From CADEGL01 sp050180485 (GTDB taxonomy: Bacteria > Pseudomonadota > Alphaproteobacteria > CADEGL01): a DNA stretch of 64,000 nucleotides. Positions 24,627-32,666 of the stretch are shown one piece after another. The stretch spans positions 1 to 64,000 of the forward strand of contig JBFXED010000009.1 of assembly GCA_050180485.1 (NCBI GenBank), given 5' to 3'. Positions within the stretch are counted from its first letter, which is position 1. Each line of letters begins with the position of its first letter. Below the pieces are notes generated by a model. The model had not been told where the DNA came from, ran no database searches, and saw only the letters and a program-made list of their open reading frames with translations. Position numbers and translations under genes: made by a program.

Positions 24627-26314
24627 TTCCCTACGTTCTTCTCGATCACATCCGCCATGTAGTCCGCCGCCGTCTGGCGTTTGGCCGCCGCGGCCGCGTT
24701 CACCTGTTGCAGCACGTCGGGCGGGAGGGCGACGGGGACGATGATCTTTTCCTTCGCGGGCGCCGACATGCTGGTCGCGGGCGCGTTGGCGGCGAGGGCA
24801 TCCTGCACGCGGCCGGCGAAGGACATCAGGCGCTGGCGCTTCTGTGTGTTGCTGAGGCCCTGCATGTTGGCGACGGCCGGGCAGTAGGAGGCGATCATCA
24901 TGTTGGCGATCTGGGCGTCGGTCATCTGGTTGCCGCGCGCCTGGGTAATGAGCATGCGCACGCGGTTGTCCAGGTCGGCGTCGTTGGCCACAGCCATCAG
25001 GCTGGCCTGCGCGTTGGTCGCCATGGCCTCGGGGACGAGCGGGCCGCCGACGGCGGGGCAGTCGAAGGCGCGCGCGGCTTCCGTGCCGGCGGCGGGCAGG
25101 GGGCTTTGGCCGCGCAAAGACGCGACAAGGGCGGGTGTCGCGTCGGTCGGCGCCTTGTTGGCCCACGCGGCGCGGATGTAGTTGGCCACATCGGCCACGT
25201 TCTGGTCGCTCAAGGCGCCCGCGAAGCTCGGCATCGCGCCGTAATTGCCGGTGCCCTTCAGGCCGACCAGCACGGCCACGATCACGTCGTTGGGCCGCGC
25301 GGCGGTGATGGCCGCGTTGCCCGCGAGATTCGGGATCGAGCCCGCGATGCCGCGGCCGTTATCCTGGTGGCACTGGGCGCAGTTCTGCAGATAGAGCGCC
25401 TGGCCCGCCTTGAGACGCGCCTGAGTCGCGTCCGCATTCGGCGCGGGCGCGGGGCGGTCCGGCCCGTCCTTCAGATACGTCGCCATCGCGCGCAGATCGT
25501 CCGGCGTCAGGTATTGCAGACTGTCGTGCACCACGTCGGCCATCGGACCGAAGGCCACGCCCATGGATTTGGTCGAGCCGGTCTTCAGGAAATTGGTGAT
25601 CTGGTCGACCGTCTTGGCGCCGATGCCGGCGGTGGGGTCGGAGGAGATGTTGGGCGCCAGCCACTGCTCGACATAGCCGCCGGACAGGCTGTCGTTCTTC
25701 TCCGTCGCGCCCAGGAAGCTGCGCGGCGAATGGCATTCGCCGCAATGGCCGGGGCCCTGGACCAGATAGGCGCCGCGATTCCATTGCGCCGAACGCTGCG
25801 GGTTGGGCTTGAAGGTGCCGGGGCGGAAGAACAGCTCGCGCCAGCCCACGAGCGTCGCGCGGATGTCGAAGGGGAAATTCAGCCCGTTGGGCACGCGCGG
25901 CGCATAGACCGGCTTGAGCGTGGACAGATAGGCGCGGATCGCCAGCACGTCGTCGCGCGTCATCTTGGTGTAGGAGGTGAACGGCATCACCGGATAGAGG
26001 TATTCGCCACCCTTGCCGATGCCATCGTGCATGGCGCGGTAGAACTGCTCGTCGGTCCAGGCGCCGATGCCGGTCTCGACGTCGGGCGTGATGTTGGGGG
26101 TGGAGACGCTGCCGAAGGGCGTCGCCATCTGGCGCCCGCCGGCGAAGGGCGTGCCGCCCGGCCTTGTGTGGCAGGCCATGCAGTCCGACGCGCGCATGAG
26201 GTATTCGCCCTTGGTCACCAGCGCCGGGTCGGGCGCGGCGGCGAGGGCGGGCGCCGCCATCAAGAAAAGGATGGCCGCCGCAATAAGCCCGTGCCTGATC
26301 TGGAATCCCGGCAT
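24623..26314 (-). CDS. Exported triheme c-type cytochrome (alcohol-dehydrogenase cytochrome-subunit-like)
   Basis: The 563-residue protein has a signal peptide (LIAAAILFLMAAPALA) and three heme c sites: CMACH (45-49), CGECH (191-195) and CAQCH (312-316), as in the AdhB-type cytochrome subunit of membrane alcohol/aldehyde dehydrogenases. Candidate Met ligands occur in each domain. A non-heme C-terminal extension of about 170 residues follows, ending in an amphipathic KRQTAADYMADVIEKNVGK tail. No dehydrogenase catalytic subunit is adjacent. It is the first gene of a pair with the amidohydrolase. AGGGGGA precedes the ATG. The last 40 codons recur in two fragments at 23623 and 20807. Confidence 0.85.
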   Translation of the reverse strand: MPGFQIRHGLIAAAILFLMAAPALAAAPDPALVTKGEYLMRASDCMACHTRPGGTPFAGGRQMATPFGSVSTPNITPDVETGIGAWTDEQFYRAMHDGIGKGGEYLYPVMPFTSYTKMTRDDVLAIRAYLSTLKPVYAPRVPNGLNFPFDIRATLVGWRELFFRPGTFKPNPQRSAQWNRGAYLVQGPGHCGECHSPRSFLGATEKNDSLSGGYVEQWLAPNISSDPTAGIGAKTVDQITNFLKTGSTKSMGVAFGPMADVVHDSLQYLTPDDLRAMATYLKDGPDRPAPAPNADATQARLKAGQALYLQNCAQCHQDNGRGIAGSIPNLAGNAAITAARPNDVIVAVLVGLKGTGNYGAMPSFAGALSDQNVADVANYIRAAWANKAPTDATPALVASLRGQSPLPAAGTEAARAFDCPAVGGPLVPEAMATNAQASLMAVANDADLDNRVRMLITQARGNQMTDAQIANMMIASYCPAVANMQGLSNTQKRQRLMSFAGRVQDALAANAPATSMSAPAKEKIIVPVALPPDVLQQVNAAAAAKRQTAADYMADVIEKNVGK

Positions 26315-26444
26315 CGCATTCCCCCTCTGCCGACCCGCGCATCGGGGGCGGCCGCAAGGCGTCAGTCTAGCCGTTTCGGCGCGGGAGCGCGCGGGATTCG
26401 GGAGCGCGTCCAATGGGAAGCGTGTACGGGCGCTAATCAGAATG

Positions 26445-26579
26445 CCCACCTCACCCCGACCCTCTCCCCCCGATGGGCGGAGAGGGAGAAAAAGAGCGCG
26501 GAAAACCCTCTCCGCCCATCGGGGGGGCAACTCGCTTCGCGAGTTGAAGGTGCGAGTGTATGCGAGCGGGTGAGGTGGG
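26445..26579. mobile_element. MITE/REP-like element with 12-bp terminal inverted repeats
   Basis: CCCACCTCACCC (26445-26456) and GGGTGAGGTGGG (26568-26579) are perfect terminal inverted repeats of a 135-bp element with no coding capacity. Inside are a 21-bp perfect hairpin (26466-26486 with 26506-26526, 19-base loop) and a second hairpin AACTCGC-TTC-GCGAGTT (26529-26545). The A+G/C+T-strand-biased CTCACCCCGACCCTCTCC text resembles intergenic repeats common in proteobacteria. No target-site duplication is obvious. Confidence 0.6.
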
Positions 26580-26608
26580 ACGCACGGCCTCTCCGCGCGC
26601 ATCCGCGC

Positions 26609-26643
26609 GACTGGATGCCGGCGCGGAGGCCGGCATGACGAAA
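26609..26643. repeat. Short interspersed inverted repeat
   Basis: GCCGGC...GCCGGC within an ACTGGATGCCGG...CCGGCATGACGA context is a small dyad of a type often found between genes in alphaproteobacteria. It lies just after the MITE-like element and before the stop of the small membrane-protein gene at 26652. Confidence 0.4.
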
Positions 26644-26651
26644 GGAGAAAC

Positions 26652-26813
26652 CTACGCGTGGATGGCGGGCATGCCTGAATGGCCCGGCGGGTTCTTGGTC
26701 TGGAAGGTGCGGACCAGAGCGCTCGCGAAGATGAAAGCGGCGGCGGCGGCGAGCGCCAGGCCGACGGCGATGTTCCGGTGCCGCAGGCGGCGGCGTGCTT
26801 CGGTGCGATTCAT
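26652..26813 (-). CDS. Small single-pass membrane protein, 53 aa
   Basis: The protein has a basic N-terminus (MNRTEARRRLRHRN), one transmembrane helix (IAVGLALAAAAAFIFASALVR, about 15-35) and a short polar tail. The arrangement resembles the small accessory proteins found with cytochrome c oxidase genes, but no oxidase genes are nearby. It lies upstream of the MITE-like element on the minus strand. Coding potential is judged from the positive-inside topology and clean start and stop only. Confidence 0.5.
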   Translation of the reverse strand: MNRTEARRRLRHRNIAVGLALAAAAAFIFASALVRTFQTKNPPGHSGMPAIHA

Positions 26814-27154
26814 GGGCGCTTCTATCCTATGAAGCGGGCGTGGGATCAAGCCCGACTCACATTGCATGCGTCCGGTCGGTTTTCTCGCGCTTCGGGTCGG
26901 AATCGAACCACGTGTAGCGGATTTCAACCGTGGTGCCACAAGAAGTACGCATCATCCCTTGCTTTCTAGCCCCATCGCCCCCATTTTAGATGTAACCAAT
27001 GCGCTTCCTTTTGGGGCCGGTTCGCGCGTGCCGCGATCAATGGCCTGTCCGGGGAAGCCGACACACTGCCGCACGATGATGGGCGTCCGCGCCCGTGGTG
27101 TTCCGAGAGGATGCCGCGGGCGTTTGAGCGCGCCCCCGAAAATGGAGAGGCCCC
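26814..27154. other. 341-bp gene-free region upstream of the IF-1 operon
   Basis: No gene is supported. The part 26930-27010 is A+T-richer and may hold the promoter of the IF-1 operon, which would leave a 5' leader of 100 or more bases. GGGCG...CGCCC near 27119-27136 can form a small hairpin before the ribosome-binding site GGAGAGG. A stretch near 26880-26945 looks superficially like a minus-strand tRNA T-arm but does not fold. Confidence 0.35.
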
Positions 27155-27430
27155 GTGGCCAAGGAAGAGCTGATCGAGTTCGAGGGCGTCGTAACCGAGG
27201 TCCTACCCAACGCGATGTTCCGCGTGAAGCTGGACAACAACCAGGAAGTCCTAGCCCACACCTCGGGCCGTGTCCGGCGCAACCGCATCCGCATTCTGGC
27301 GGGCGACCGCGTGACGGTCGAGATGACGCCGTACGACCTGACCAAAGGCCGCATCAATTTCCGCCACAAGGACGAGCGCGCGTCCGCCATGCCCCAGCGC
27401 GCGGGCAATCCGCATTGGCGCCGGCGATAG
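27155..27430 (+). CDS. infA: Translation initiation factor IF-1, long paralogue
   Basis: The 91-residue protein is an S1-fold IF-1: KEELIEFEGVVTEVLPNAMF, RVRRNRIRILAGDRVTVEM, YDLTKGRINFRHK. IF-1 binds the ribosomal A site during initiation. The usual length is about 72 residues; here a basic 19-residue tail (DERASAMPQRAGNPHWRRR) follows. Long IF-1 paralogues occur beside a standard copy in other alphaproteobacteria. The start is GTG at 27155, with GGAGAGG five bases upstream. It leads a tight operon with two small genes and a fatty acid desaturase. Confidence 0.92.
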   Translation: MAKEELIEFEGVVTEVLPNAMFRVKLDNNQEVLAHTSGRVRRNRIRILAGDRVTVEMTPYDLTKGRINFRHKDERASAMPQRAGNPHWRRR

Positions 27431-27438
27431 GAGGTCCC

Positions 27439-27720
27439 ATGAGCCTGATCGAGAAACTGCCCGCCATGACCGACATCGAGCTGGCCACGCTCAAGGCCAA
27501 CGCCGATGCGCTGGCCGCCTCCGGCAGCGACAAGCAGAAGAACGCGGTCGCGGCACTGATGCCCGCGCTGGAGGCCGAGCTGGCCGTCCGCCGCGAGCGC
27601 GCCGCCGCCGAACGGGCGGCCAAGCCCAAGCGCAAACCGCCCGCGCGTCGCAAGAAGGGCGAGGATGCCGCCGAGGAAACGGGCGAAGTTGCCGAACTGG
27701 GCGGCGGGGCCGCCGGGTGA
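27439..27720 (+). CDS. Small Ala/Lys-rich protein of unknown function, 93 aa
   Basis: It begins eight bases after the IF-1 stop, with GGAGG in place, and overlaps the next gene by four bases. The N-terminal half is helical (IEKLPAMTDIELATLKANADALAASGS), the middle is Arg/Lys-rich (AKPKRKPPARRKKG), and the C-terminus is acidic and glycine-rich. The basic patch could bind RNA or DNA. Being inside an operon with IF-1 supports expression. Confidence 0.6.
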   Translation: MSLIEKLPAMTDIELATLKANADALAASGSDKQKNAVAALMPALEAELAVRRERAAAERAAKPKRKPPARRKKGEDAAEETGEVAELGGGAAG

Positions 27721-27962
27721 ACGATCGTCCATCGCCGATCCGCGTCGTGACCGGAACCGAACGGAAGACGACCAACGCGGACCATAAGTTCAAGCTGGGA
27801 CAGCGCGTCCATCTGTTGGCACGACCCTGGGACCTGACGCCGCCAGCGGGGCACTTCCGCATCATGCGCCTGTTGCCGCGCGAAGGGGCGGAACATCAAT
27901 ACCGGATCCAGAGCGTGGCCGACGGCCACGAGCGGGTCGTGCGCGAAAGCCAGCTCGCGTGA
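27717..27962 (+). CDS. Small protein of unknown function, 81 aa
   Basis: It starts at a GTG overlapping the previous stop (GTGA) and its own stop overlaps the desaturase GTG in the same way. The core KFKLGQRVHLLARPW...FRIMRLLPREGAEHQYRIQS looks like a small beta-barrel of SH3 or KOW type, as in proteins that report on encoded parts of a transcript or ribosome. Such domains often bind nucleic acid. Function is unknown. Confidence 0.6.
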   Translation: MNDRPSPIRVVTGTERKTTNADHKFKLGQRVHLLARPWDLTPPAGHFRIMRLLPREGAEHQYRIQSVADGHERVVRESQLA

Positions 27963-28996
27963 GCGCGGGAACGGCGCGCGACACAACGGCCGGCGCCTCG
28001 TCCGCGCGCGCGGAGTTGCGCCGTATCGTCGCCCGGCACCAGGCGCCCAACCTGGGCAAAAGCCTGTGGCAGCTTCTCTCGACAATCATCGCCTTCGCCG
28101 CCGTTTGCGCCGGCATGTATTTCAGCCTTTCCGTCTCCTATGCGCTCACCCTCGGCCTCTCCGTCGTTGCGGCCGGGCTCTTGGTCCGCATCTTCATCAT
28201 CCAGCACGATTGCGGGCATGGCGCGTTCTTCCGCTCCAAATGGGCCAACCACGCCATCGGCTCGTTCTGCGGTCTCTTGACGCTCACGCCCTATGCCCAT
28301 TGGCGTCGCCAGCACGCGGGGCATCACGACATGTGGAACAATTTGGACCGGCGCGAGAGCGGCGTGGACATCTATTCCACCTGCCTGACGGTCGAGGAAT
28401 ACAAGGCGCGCAGCCCCGGGCGGCGGTTCTGGTACCGCTTGGTCCGTAACCCGCTGGTCACCTTGGTGTTGTTGCCGCCCCTGATCTTCCTGCTGCTTTA
28501 TCGCGTGCCGTTCGACACGCCGGACGGCTGGGCATGGGAGCGGTTCTCGGTCCACGCGACGACCGCTTGCGTGGCCGCGATCGTCTTGCTCATGGGTTGG
28601 GCCATCGGTTTCGGCGCCGTGGCCCTGGTGCAGCTTCCGGTCATGGTGATCGCGTCGATGATCGGCGTCTGGCTGTTCTCGGTGCAGCACCGGTTCGAGA
28701 ACGTGGCCTGGCTGCGGGGGGCGGAGTGGAGCATACGCGCGGCCGCCTTGCGTGGTTCGTCCTATCTGCGCCTGCCGCGTGTCCTGCAATGGTTCACCGG
28801 CAATATCGGCTTCCACCACGTCCATCACCTGAACGCGCGCATCCCCAACTATCGCCTGGCGGCGTGCCATGCCGAGATGCCGGACACGAACGCTGTCCCG
28901 ATGCTGACGCTCGGCGCGGCGTTGCGTTCGTACCGCTTTTCCCTGTGGGACGAAGCGCGCGGCAAGATGGTGACCTTCCGGGCCGCGCGCGCCTAG
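27959..28996 (+). CDS. Membrane fatty acid desaturase
   Basis: The 345-residue protein has the three His boxes of membrane di-iron desaturases: HDCGHG (83-88), HAGHHD (119-124) and HHVHH (286-290), with hydrophobic segments around 40-80, 98-112, 160-180 and 195-235. It introduces a double bond into fatty acyl lipid chains at the inner membrane. It is the last gene of the IF-1 operon and starts at GTG within a GTGA overlap. Coupling to IF-1 suggests joint control, perhaps by temperature. Regioselectivity cannot be read from sequence. Confidence 0.87.
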   Translation: MSAGTARDTTAGASSARAELRRIVARHQAPNLGKSLWQLLSTIIAFAAVCAGMYFSLSVSYALTLGLSVVAAGLLVRIFIIQHDCGHGAFFRSKWANHAIGSFCGLLTLTPYAHWRRQHAGHHDMWNNLDRRESGVDIYSTCLTVEEYKARSPGRRFWYRLVRNPLVTLVLLPPLIFLLLYRVPFDTPDGWAWERFSVHATTACVAAIVLLMGWAIGFGAVALVQLPVMVIASMIGVWLFSVQHRFENVAWLRGAEWSIRAAALRGSSYLRLPRVLQWFTGNIGFHHVHHLNARIPNYRLAACHAEMPDTNAVPMLTLGAALRSYRFSLWDEARGKMVTFRAARA

Positions 28997-29035
28997 AGCG
29001 CGAAAACGTATTTGATTGTCGCGCCTAGAGCGCGA
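28988..29035. repeat. Pair of 16-bp direct repeats in the convergent gap
   Basis: CGCGCCTAGAGCGCGA occurs at 28988-29003 and again at 29020-29035. The first copy contains the TAG stop of the desaturase, the second contains, on the minus strand, the stop of the EamA gene. The CTAGAGCGCG text resembles a short interspersed element frequent in alphaproteobacterial intergenic DNA. It may serve as a bidirectional terminator. Confidence 0.5.
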
Positions 29036-29456
29036 CGAGCGCCGCGCCCACCGCGATCAGCGCCACGCCCAGCCAGGCCACGAGCGACAGTTCCTCGCCC
29101 AGCAGGAGCGCGCCGAAAATGGCCACCATCACCACGCTCAGCTTGTCGACCGGCGCCACGCGCGCGGCATCGCCCAGTTTGAGCGCGCGGAAATAGCAAA
29201 GCCAGGACGCCCCCGTCGCCAGACCCGACAGGATCAGGAACAGCCAGCTCTTTCCCGAGACGGAGGATGGCGCCTGCCACTGGCCCGTCGCGGTCAACAG
29301 CGCGCCGAGCGCCAGCACCACCACGACCGTGCGCGCGAAGGTAGCGAAGTCCGCGCCCACGTTCTCGACGCCCACCTTGGCGAAGATGGCCGTTAGCGCG
29401 GCGAAGGTTGCGGACAGAAGCGCCCAGAACTGCCAGGCCGAAAACGCGCCGCGCAT
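29025..29456 (-). CDS. EamA/DMT-family transporter, single-domain
   Basis: The 143-residue protein has five transmembrane segments forming one EamA repeat, ending with the PVDKLSVVMVAIFGALLLGEELSLVAWLGVALIAVGAALV signature seen in full DMT transporters. Half-size EamA proteins work as dimers. The start at 29456 has GGGGAG six bases upstream; an upstream ATG at 29480 has none. The substrate is unknown. It is divergent from the acyl-CoA ligase gene. Confidence 0.75.
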   Translation of the reverse strand: MRGAFSAWQFWALLSATFAALTAIFAKVGVENVGADFATFARTVVVVLALGALLTATGQWQAPSSVSGKSWLFLILSGLATGASWLCYFRALKLGDAARVAPVDKLSVVMVAIFGALLLGEELSLVAWLGVALIAVGAALVAL

Positions 29457-29595
29457 GATCGCTCCCCGCTGTGCCGTCATCGAAGGATGGCAGAGTCCGC
29501 ATGCGATGACGATGGCTTGCGCGACGCCTGGAAGACGGGCCCTTGATCCCATGGCACTTCGTCGCCACCCTGTGCGCGGTTCGAGGGGAGGGGAG

Positions 29596-31158
29596 ATGGC
29601 CGCGATCCGCGCCGAGGCCCATTACGGGCGCGTGATGAAATGCTACGCCGAGCGGCCGCCGCACATGATGGCCGTCCTGGCCGATGCGGTGGCCCAGGCA
29701 CCTGATCGCGTGGCGCTGGTCGACGGCGCGCGGCGCATGACCTATGCCGCGCTCGACGCCGAATCCGCGCGCATCGCGGGCAACCTGGCCGCACGCGGCA
29801 TAGCACCTGGCGACCGCGTCGCCATGCTGATCGGCAATTCGCTGGAGTTCTTCACCGTCCTTCTGGCCTGTGCGCGCATGGGCGCGATCGCCGTGCCCAT
29901 GGGCATCCGCCTGCGCAAGCCCGAGATCGCCTTCATTTGCGCGCAAAGCGGCGCGCGTATGCTGATCCACGAGGCCGGCTTGGCGGCGGAGTTGCCCGAT
30001 GCCGCCGATGCGCCGGAATTGGAGGCATGTATCGAGGTGGGCTCGGATGCGTTCGAAGCGCTGCGGCGCGAGGGCCCCCGCGCGCCGGACGTGGAGATCG
30101 CCGAGGAGGACACGTTCTGCATCCTCTACACCTCCGGCACCACCGGGCGGCCCAAGGGCGCCATGCTGACCCACCTGGGCATGGTCCACACCTGCATCCA
30201 TTGGCGCGAGCGGCTGTCGTTGCGGGCGGATTCCGAGGTCGCGCTGTTGCCTATCCCGATCACCCATGTCTCGGGCCTGGGCGGCATGTGGGCGCCGGTC
30301 CTGTTCATGCGCGGAACCCTGGTGCTGATCCAGGCGTTCAAGGCGCGCAGCTTCCTGGAACTCGCGCAAGAAGAGGGTTGCACCTACGTGCTGATGGTGC
30401 CGGCCATGTACAATCTTTGTTTGCTGGAGCCAGACGTCGCGTCGTTCGATCTCTCGTCGTGGCGTCTCGCGCTCTATGGCGGCGCGCCGATGCCGGAGCC
30501 CACCATCAAGCGCCTGGCCGAGGTGACGCCCCATCTGCAGCTGGTCAACGCCTATGGCGCGACCGAGACCACGTCACCCACCACGATCACCCCGCCCGGC
30601 TTTGGCGTCAGCCATGCCGACAGCATCGGCAAGGCGGTGGATTGCGGCGAGCTGCGCGTGATGGACGAAGAGGGGCGGGAGGTGGCGCCGGGCGAGCAGG
30701 GCGAGTTGTGGATCGCGGGGCCCATGGTCGTGCCCGGCTATTGGCGGAACGAGAGTGCCAATGCGACCGCCTTCACCGGCGGGTTCTGGAAGTCGGGCGA
30801 CATCGCCGCGGTCGACGCGGAAGGTTTCGTGCGCCTGTACGACCGGAAGAAGGACATGATCAGCCGCGGCGGCTACAAGATCTACCCCGCCGAGGTCGAG
30901 AGCGTCTTGACCGAACATCCCGACGTGATCGAATGCGCCATCGTTGGCCGGGCCTGTCCCGTTTTGGGCGAGCGGGTGCATGCCTTCGTGGTCACGAAGT
31001 CTGGCACGCTCGATGCAAGTGACGTTCGGGCTTTTTGCACACCGCGCATGGCGGACTACAAGGTGCCCGAATTCGTCACCGTGCTGCCCGATGCCTTGCC
31101 GCGAAATGCCAACGGCAAGATGCAAAAAGACGCGCTGCGGAAACTGCTGCCGGCCTAA
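29596..31158 (+). CDS. AMP-dependent acyl-CoA synthetase/ligase
   Basis: The 520-residue adenylate-forming enzyme has the P-loop YTSGTTGRPKGAML, the ALYGGAPMPEP and NAYGATETTSP blocks, and the C-terminal SRGGYKIYPAEVE hinge with the late Lys in NANGKMQKDALR. It activates a carboxylic acid to acyl-AMP and then acyl-CoA. It best fits medium or long chain, or aromatic/bile-acid-type, CoA ligases; specificity is open. The start has GAGGGGAGGGGAG upstream. A phasin-like gene follows in 15 bp, suggesting a link to acyl storage or degradation. Confidence 0.87.
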   Translation: MAAIRAEAHYGRVMKCYAERPPHMMAVLADAVAQAPDRVALVDGARRMTYAALDAESARIAGNLAARGIAPGDRVAMLIGNSLEFFTVLLACARMGAIAVPMGIRLRKPEIAFICAQSGARMLIHEAGLAAELPDAADAPELEACIEVGSDAFEALRREGPRAPDVEIAEEDTFCILYTSGTTGRPKGAMLTHLGMVHTCIHWRERLSLRADSEVALLPIPITHVSGLGGMWAPVLFMRGTLVLIQAFKARSFLELAQEEGCTYVLMVPAMYNLCLLEPDVASFDLSSWRLALYGGAPMPEPTIKRLAEVTPHLQLVNAYGATETTSPTTITPPGFGVSHADSIGKAVDCGELRVMDEEGREVAPGEQGELWIAGPMVVPGYWRNESANATAFTGGFWKSGDIAAVDAEGFVRLYDRKKDMISRGGYKIYPAEVESVLTEHPDVIECAIVGRACPVLGERVHAFVVTKSGTLDASDVRAFCTPRMADYKVPEFVTVLPDALPRNANGKMQKDALRKLLPA

Positions 31159-31173
31159 CCGAATGGGATCGCG

Positions 31174-31665
31174 ATGAAACGACGTGAAAGAAACGGTCAT
31201 GCCGCCCGGCACATCGCCGAAACGGGCACCGCTCTGGCCAAGCGCTTTCGCGCCGACGCCGAGATGGCGGCGGCGGCCACCCGTGTGGTCGCCCATCGCA
31301 CGGCGATGCTGACCGAGGCCTTGGCCAAGCAGGATTTGCGCGCCGGATCGGAGATGGCGCGCATGGGCGCGGAGAAGGTTTCCGCCGCGGCGCAGGCGGG
31401 CGCCGCCGCCCTGGTCGAATCCTTTGGGGCGGGGCGGCTGTGGCTCGATCTTTATTTCCGGCAAGCCGCGCGCACGATGGCGTTGGCCTCGGCGTTCACC
31501 GGCCCGCGCGCGCCCGGCGAGGTGACGCGGACGGCGGAAGCGATGTGGATCGACTTGCTCGACACCGGCGCGGCCATGGCGCGGCTGGTGACCGAGGTGG
31601 CCGACGCCACCATCGAACCCATTCACCGCACGGCGGTGGCAAACGCCAAGCGCTTGGCGGGCTAG
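31174..31665 (+). CDS. Phasin-like protein
   Basis: The 163-residue, largely helical protein has heptad-like repeats rich in Ala (ALAKQDLRAGSEMARMGAEKVSAAA, WLDLYFRQAARTMALA). Length and composition match phasins, which coat polyhydroxyalkanoate granules. It follows the acyl-CoA ligase directly. No PHA synthase is in the window, so the role is inferred from family and composition. Confidence 0.6.
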   Translation: MKRRERNGHAARHIAETGTALAKRFRADAEMAAAATRVVAHRTAMLTEALAKQDLRAGSEMARMGAEKVSAAAQAGAAALVESFGAGRLWLDLYFRQAARTMALASAFTGPRAPGEVTRTAEAMWIDLLDTGAAMARLVTEVADATIEPIHRTAVANAKRLAG

Positions 31666-31752
31666 CGCGGCGCCGGCCGCGTGGCCGCTTGGCTTTTCAG
31701 GGCGGAACCTGCGACGTTCATGGACGTTGGCCTTTGAGGAAGGGAGCGCGCG

Positions 31753-32388
31753 ATGCCAATCCTGGAAGAGGCGAAGCGAATCATCGGACGGGCGACCGGT
31801 TTGGGGCAGCCGTCGCCGCGCGCGGCGCGGGCCGCGGTACGGGCGCGCAAGGCGCACACGTTCCGCTTCGACGATGACGGGCTGATTCCGAACAATCCCC
31901 GCTTGCCGCTGGTGGTCTATCGCGGCGCGGTGAATCTGGCGGGCGCGGCCGACCCAGCCGCCATGTTCGAGGTGCTGTTCGAGAGCAACGGCTGGGGCCA
32001 AAGCTGGCGCGGCGGGGTCTACGATTATGACCACTATCATTCCGCCATCCACGAGGTGCTGGGCATCGCGCGGGGGCGGGTCGAGGTGCGCTTCGGCGGC
32101 GAGGGCGGCAAGGCCGTCGAAGTGAAGGCCGGCGACGTGGTCGTCATCCCCGCGGGCACGGGCCACAAGCGTCTCGCGGCCAGCGAGGATCTGCTGGTCG
32201 TGGGCTCCTATCCGCCCACCGGGCGTTTCAACCTTCGCAAGGCGCGAAAAAGCGAGCGCGATGAGTCGCTGCGGGAAATTCCCCGCACGCCGGCCCCGCG
32301 CAACGATCCCGTCTACGGACGGCGCGGCGCGGTCGCGCGCCTGTGGGCACGAACGGCGGCGAAACGGAAAGTCCGCCGCGCGGCCTGA
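31753..32388 (+). CDS. YjlB-like cupin protein
   Basis: The 211-residue protein has a single cupin domain over about 90-170: DHYHSAIHEVLGIARGRVEVRFG carries the metal-binding HxH...E pattern (first motif) and VIPAGTGHKRL the second motif. The flanking HTFRFDDDGLIPNN opening and VVGSYPPTGRFN are characteristic of the YjlB family, whose function is unknown. AGGAAGGGAG lies upstream. The C-terminal 40 residues are basic and low complexity. Confidence 0.75.
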   Translation: MPILEEAKRIIGRATGLGQPSPRAARAAVRARKAHTFRFDDDGLIPNNPRLPLVVYRGAVNLAGAADPAAMFEVLFESNGWGQSWRGGVYDYDHYHSAIHEVLGIARGRVEVRFGGEGGKAVEVKAGDVVVIPAGTGHKRLAASEDLLVVGSYPPTGRFNLRKARKSERDESLREIPRTPAPRNDPVYGRRGAVARLWARTAAKRKVRRAA

Positions 32389-32459
32389 AAATAATTGCGC
32401 TGGATCAAGGCGCGCCCTGTTGTATGGGCCTTGGATGCCTTTACGATGGAGGCGCGAAG

Positions 32460-32666
32460 ATGAAATCCTGGCTCGGAATATTCGCGGTTTGGGTTGTGCC
32501 GTCGGCGCTATGGATGACCTATGCCGTCGTCGAGGGCCGAATCCTGTTCGACGAGATGGGATGGCGCGAAGTTATCGTGCTGGGGCCGCCCGCCATCCTG
32601 GCCGTCATGATCCTCGGCGTGGTTTGGGCGCTCGGCCGCTGGCCAGGGAGCGGGAACCGGGCTTAG
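32460..32666 (+). CDS. Small two-helix membrane protein, 68 aa
   Basis: There are two transmembrane segments (about 5-23 and 38-58) joined by EGRILFDEMGWREV. GGAGGCGCGAAG lies just before the ATG. Its last four bases overlap the stop of the minus-strand gene at 32663. No family is recognised. Confidence 0.5.
   Translation: MKSWLGIFAVWVVPSALWMTYAVVEGRILFDEMGWREVIVLGPPAILAVMILGVVWALGRWPGSGNRA

Noticed and set aside
24608..26638. Long plus-strand open frame opposite the triheme cytochrome gene
   Set aside because: It is the antisense shadow of a gene with three heme motifs and a signal peptide; its composition is His/Arg/Gly-rich noise.
26880..26945. tRNA-like text (GGTTCGATTCC on the minus strand)
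   Set aside because: The supposed T-arm stem pairs in only three of five positions, and no anticodon arm or acceptor stem can be formed around it.
29329..29595. N-terminal extension of the acyl-CoA ligase
   Set aside because: The added 89 residues overlap the divergent EamA gene and lie before a strong ribosome-binding site at 29583-29595; the family begins at the chosen ATG.
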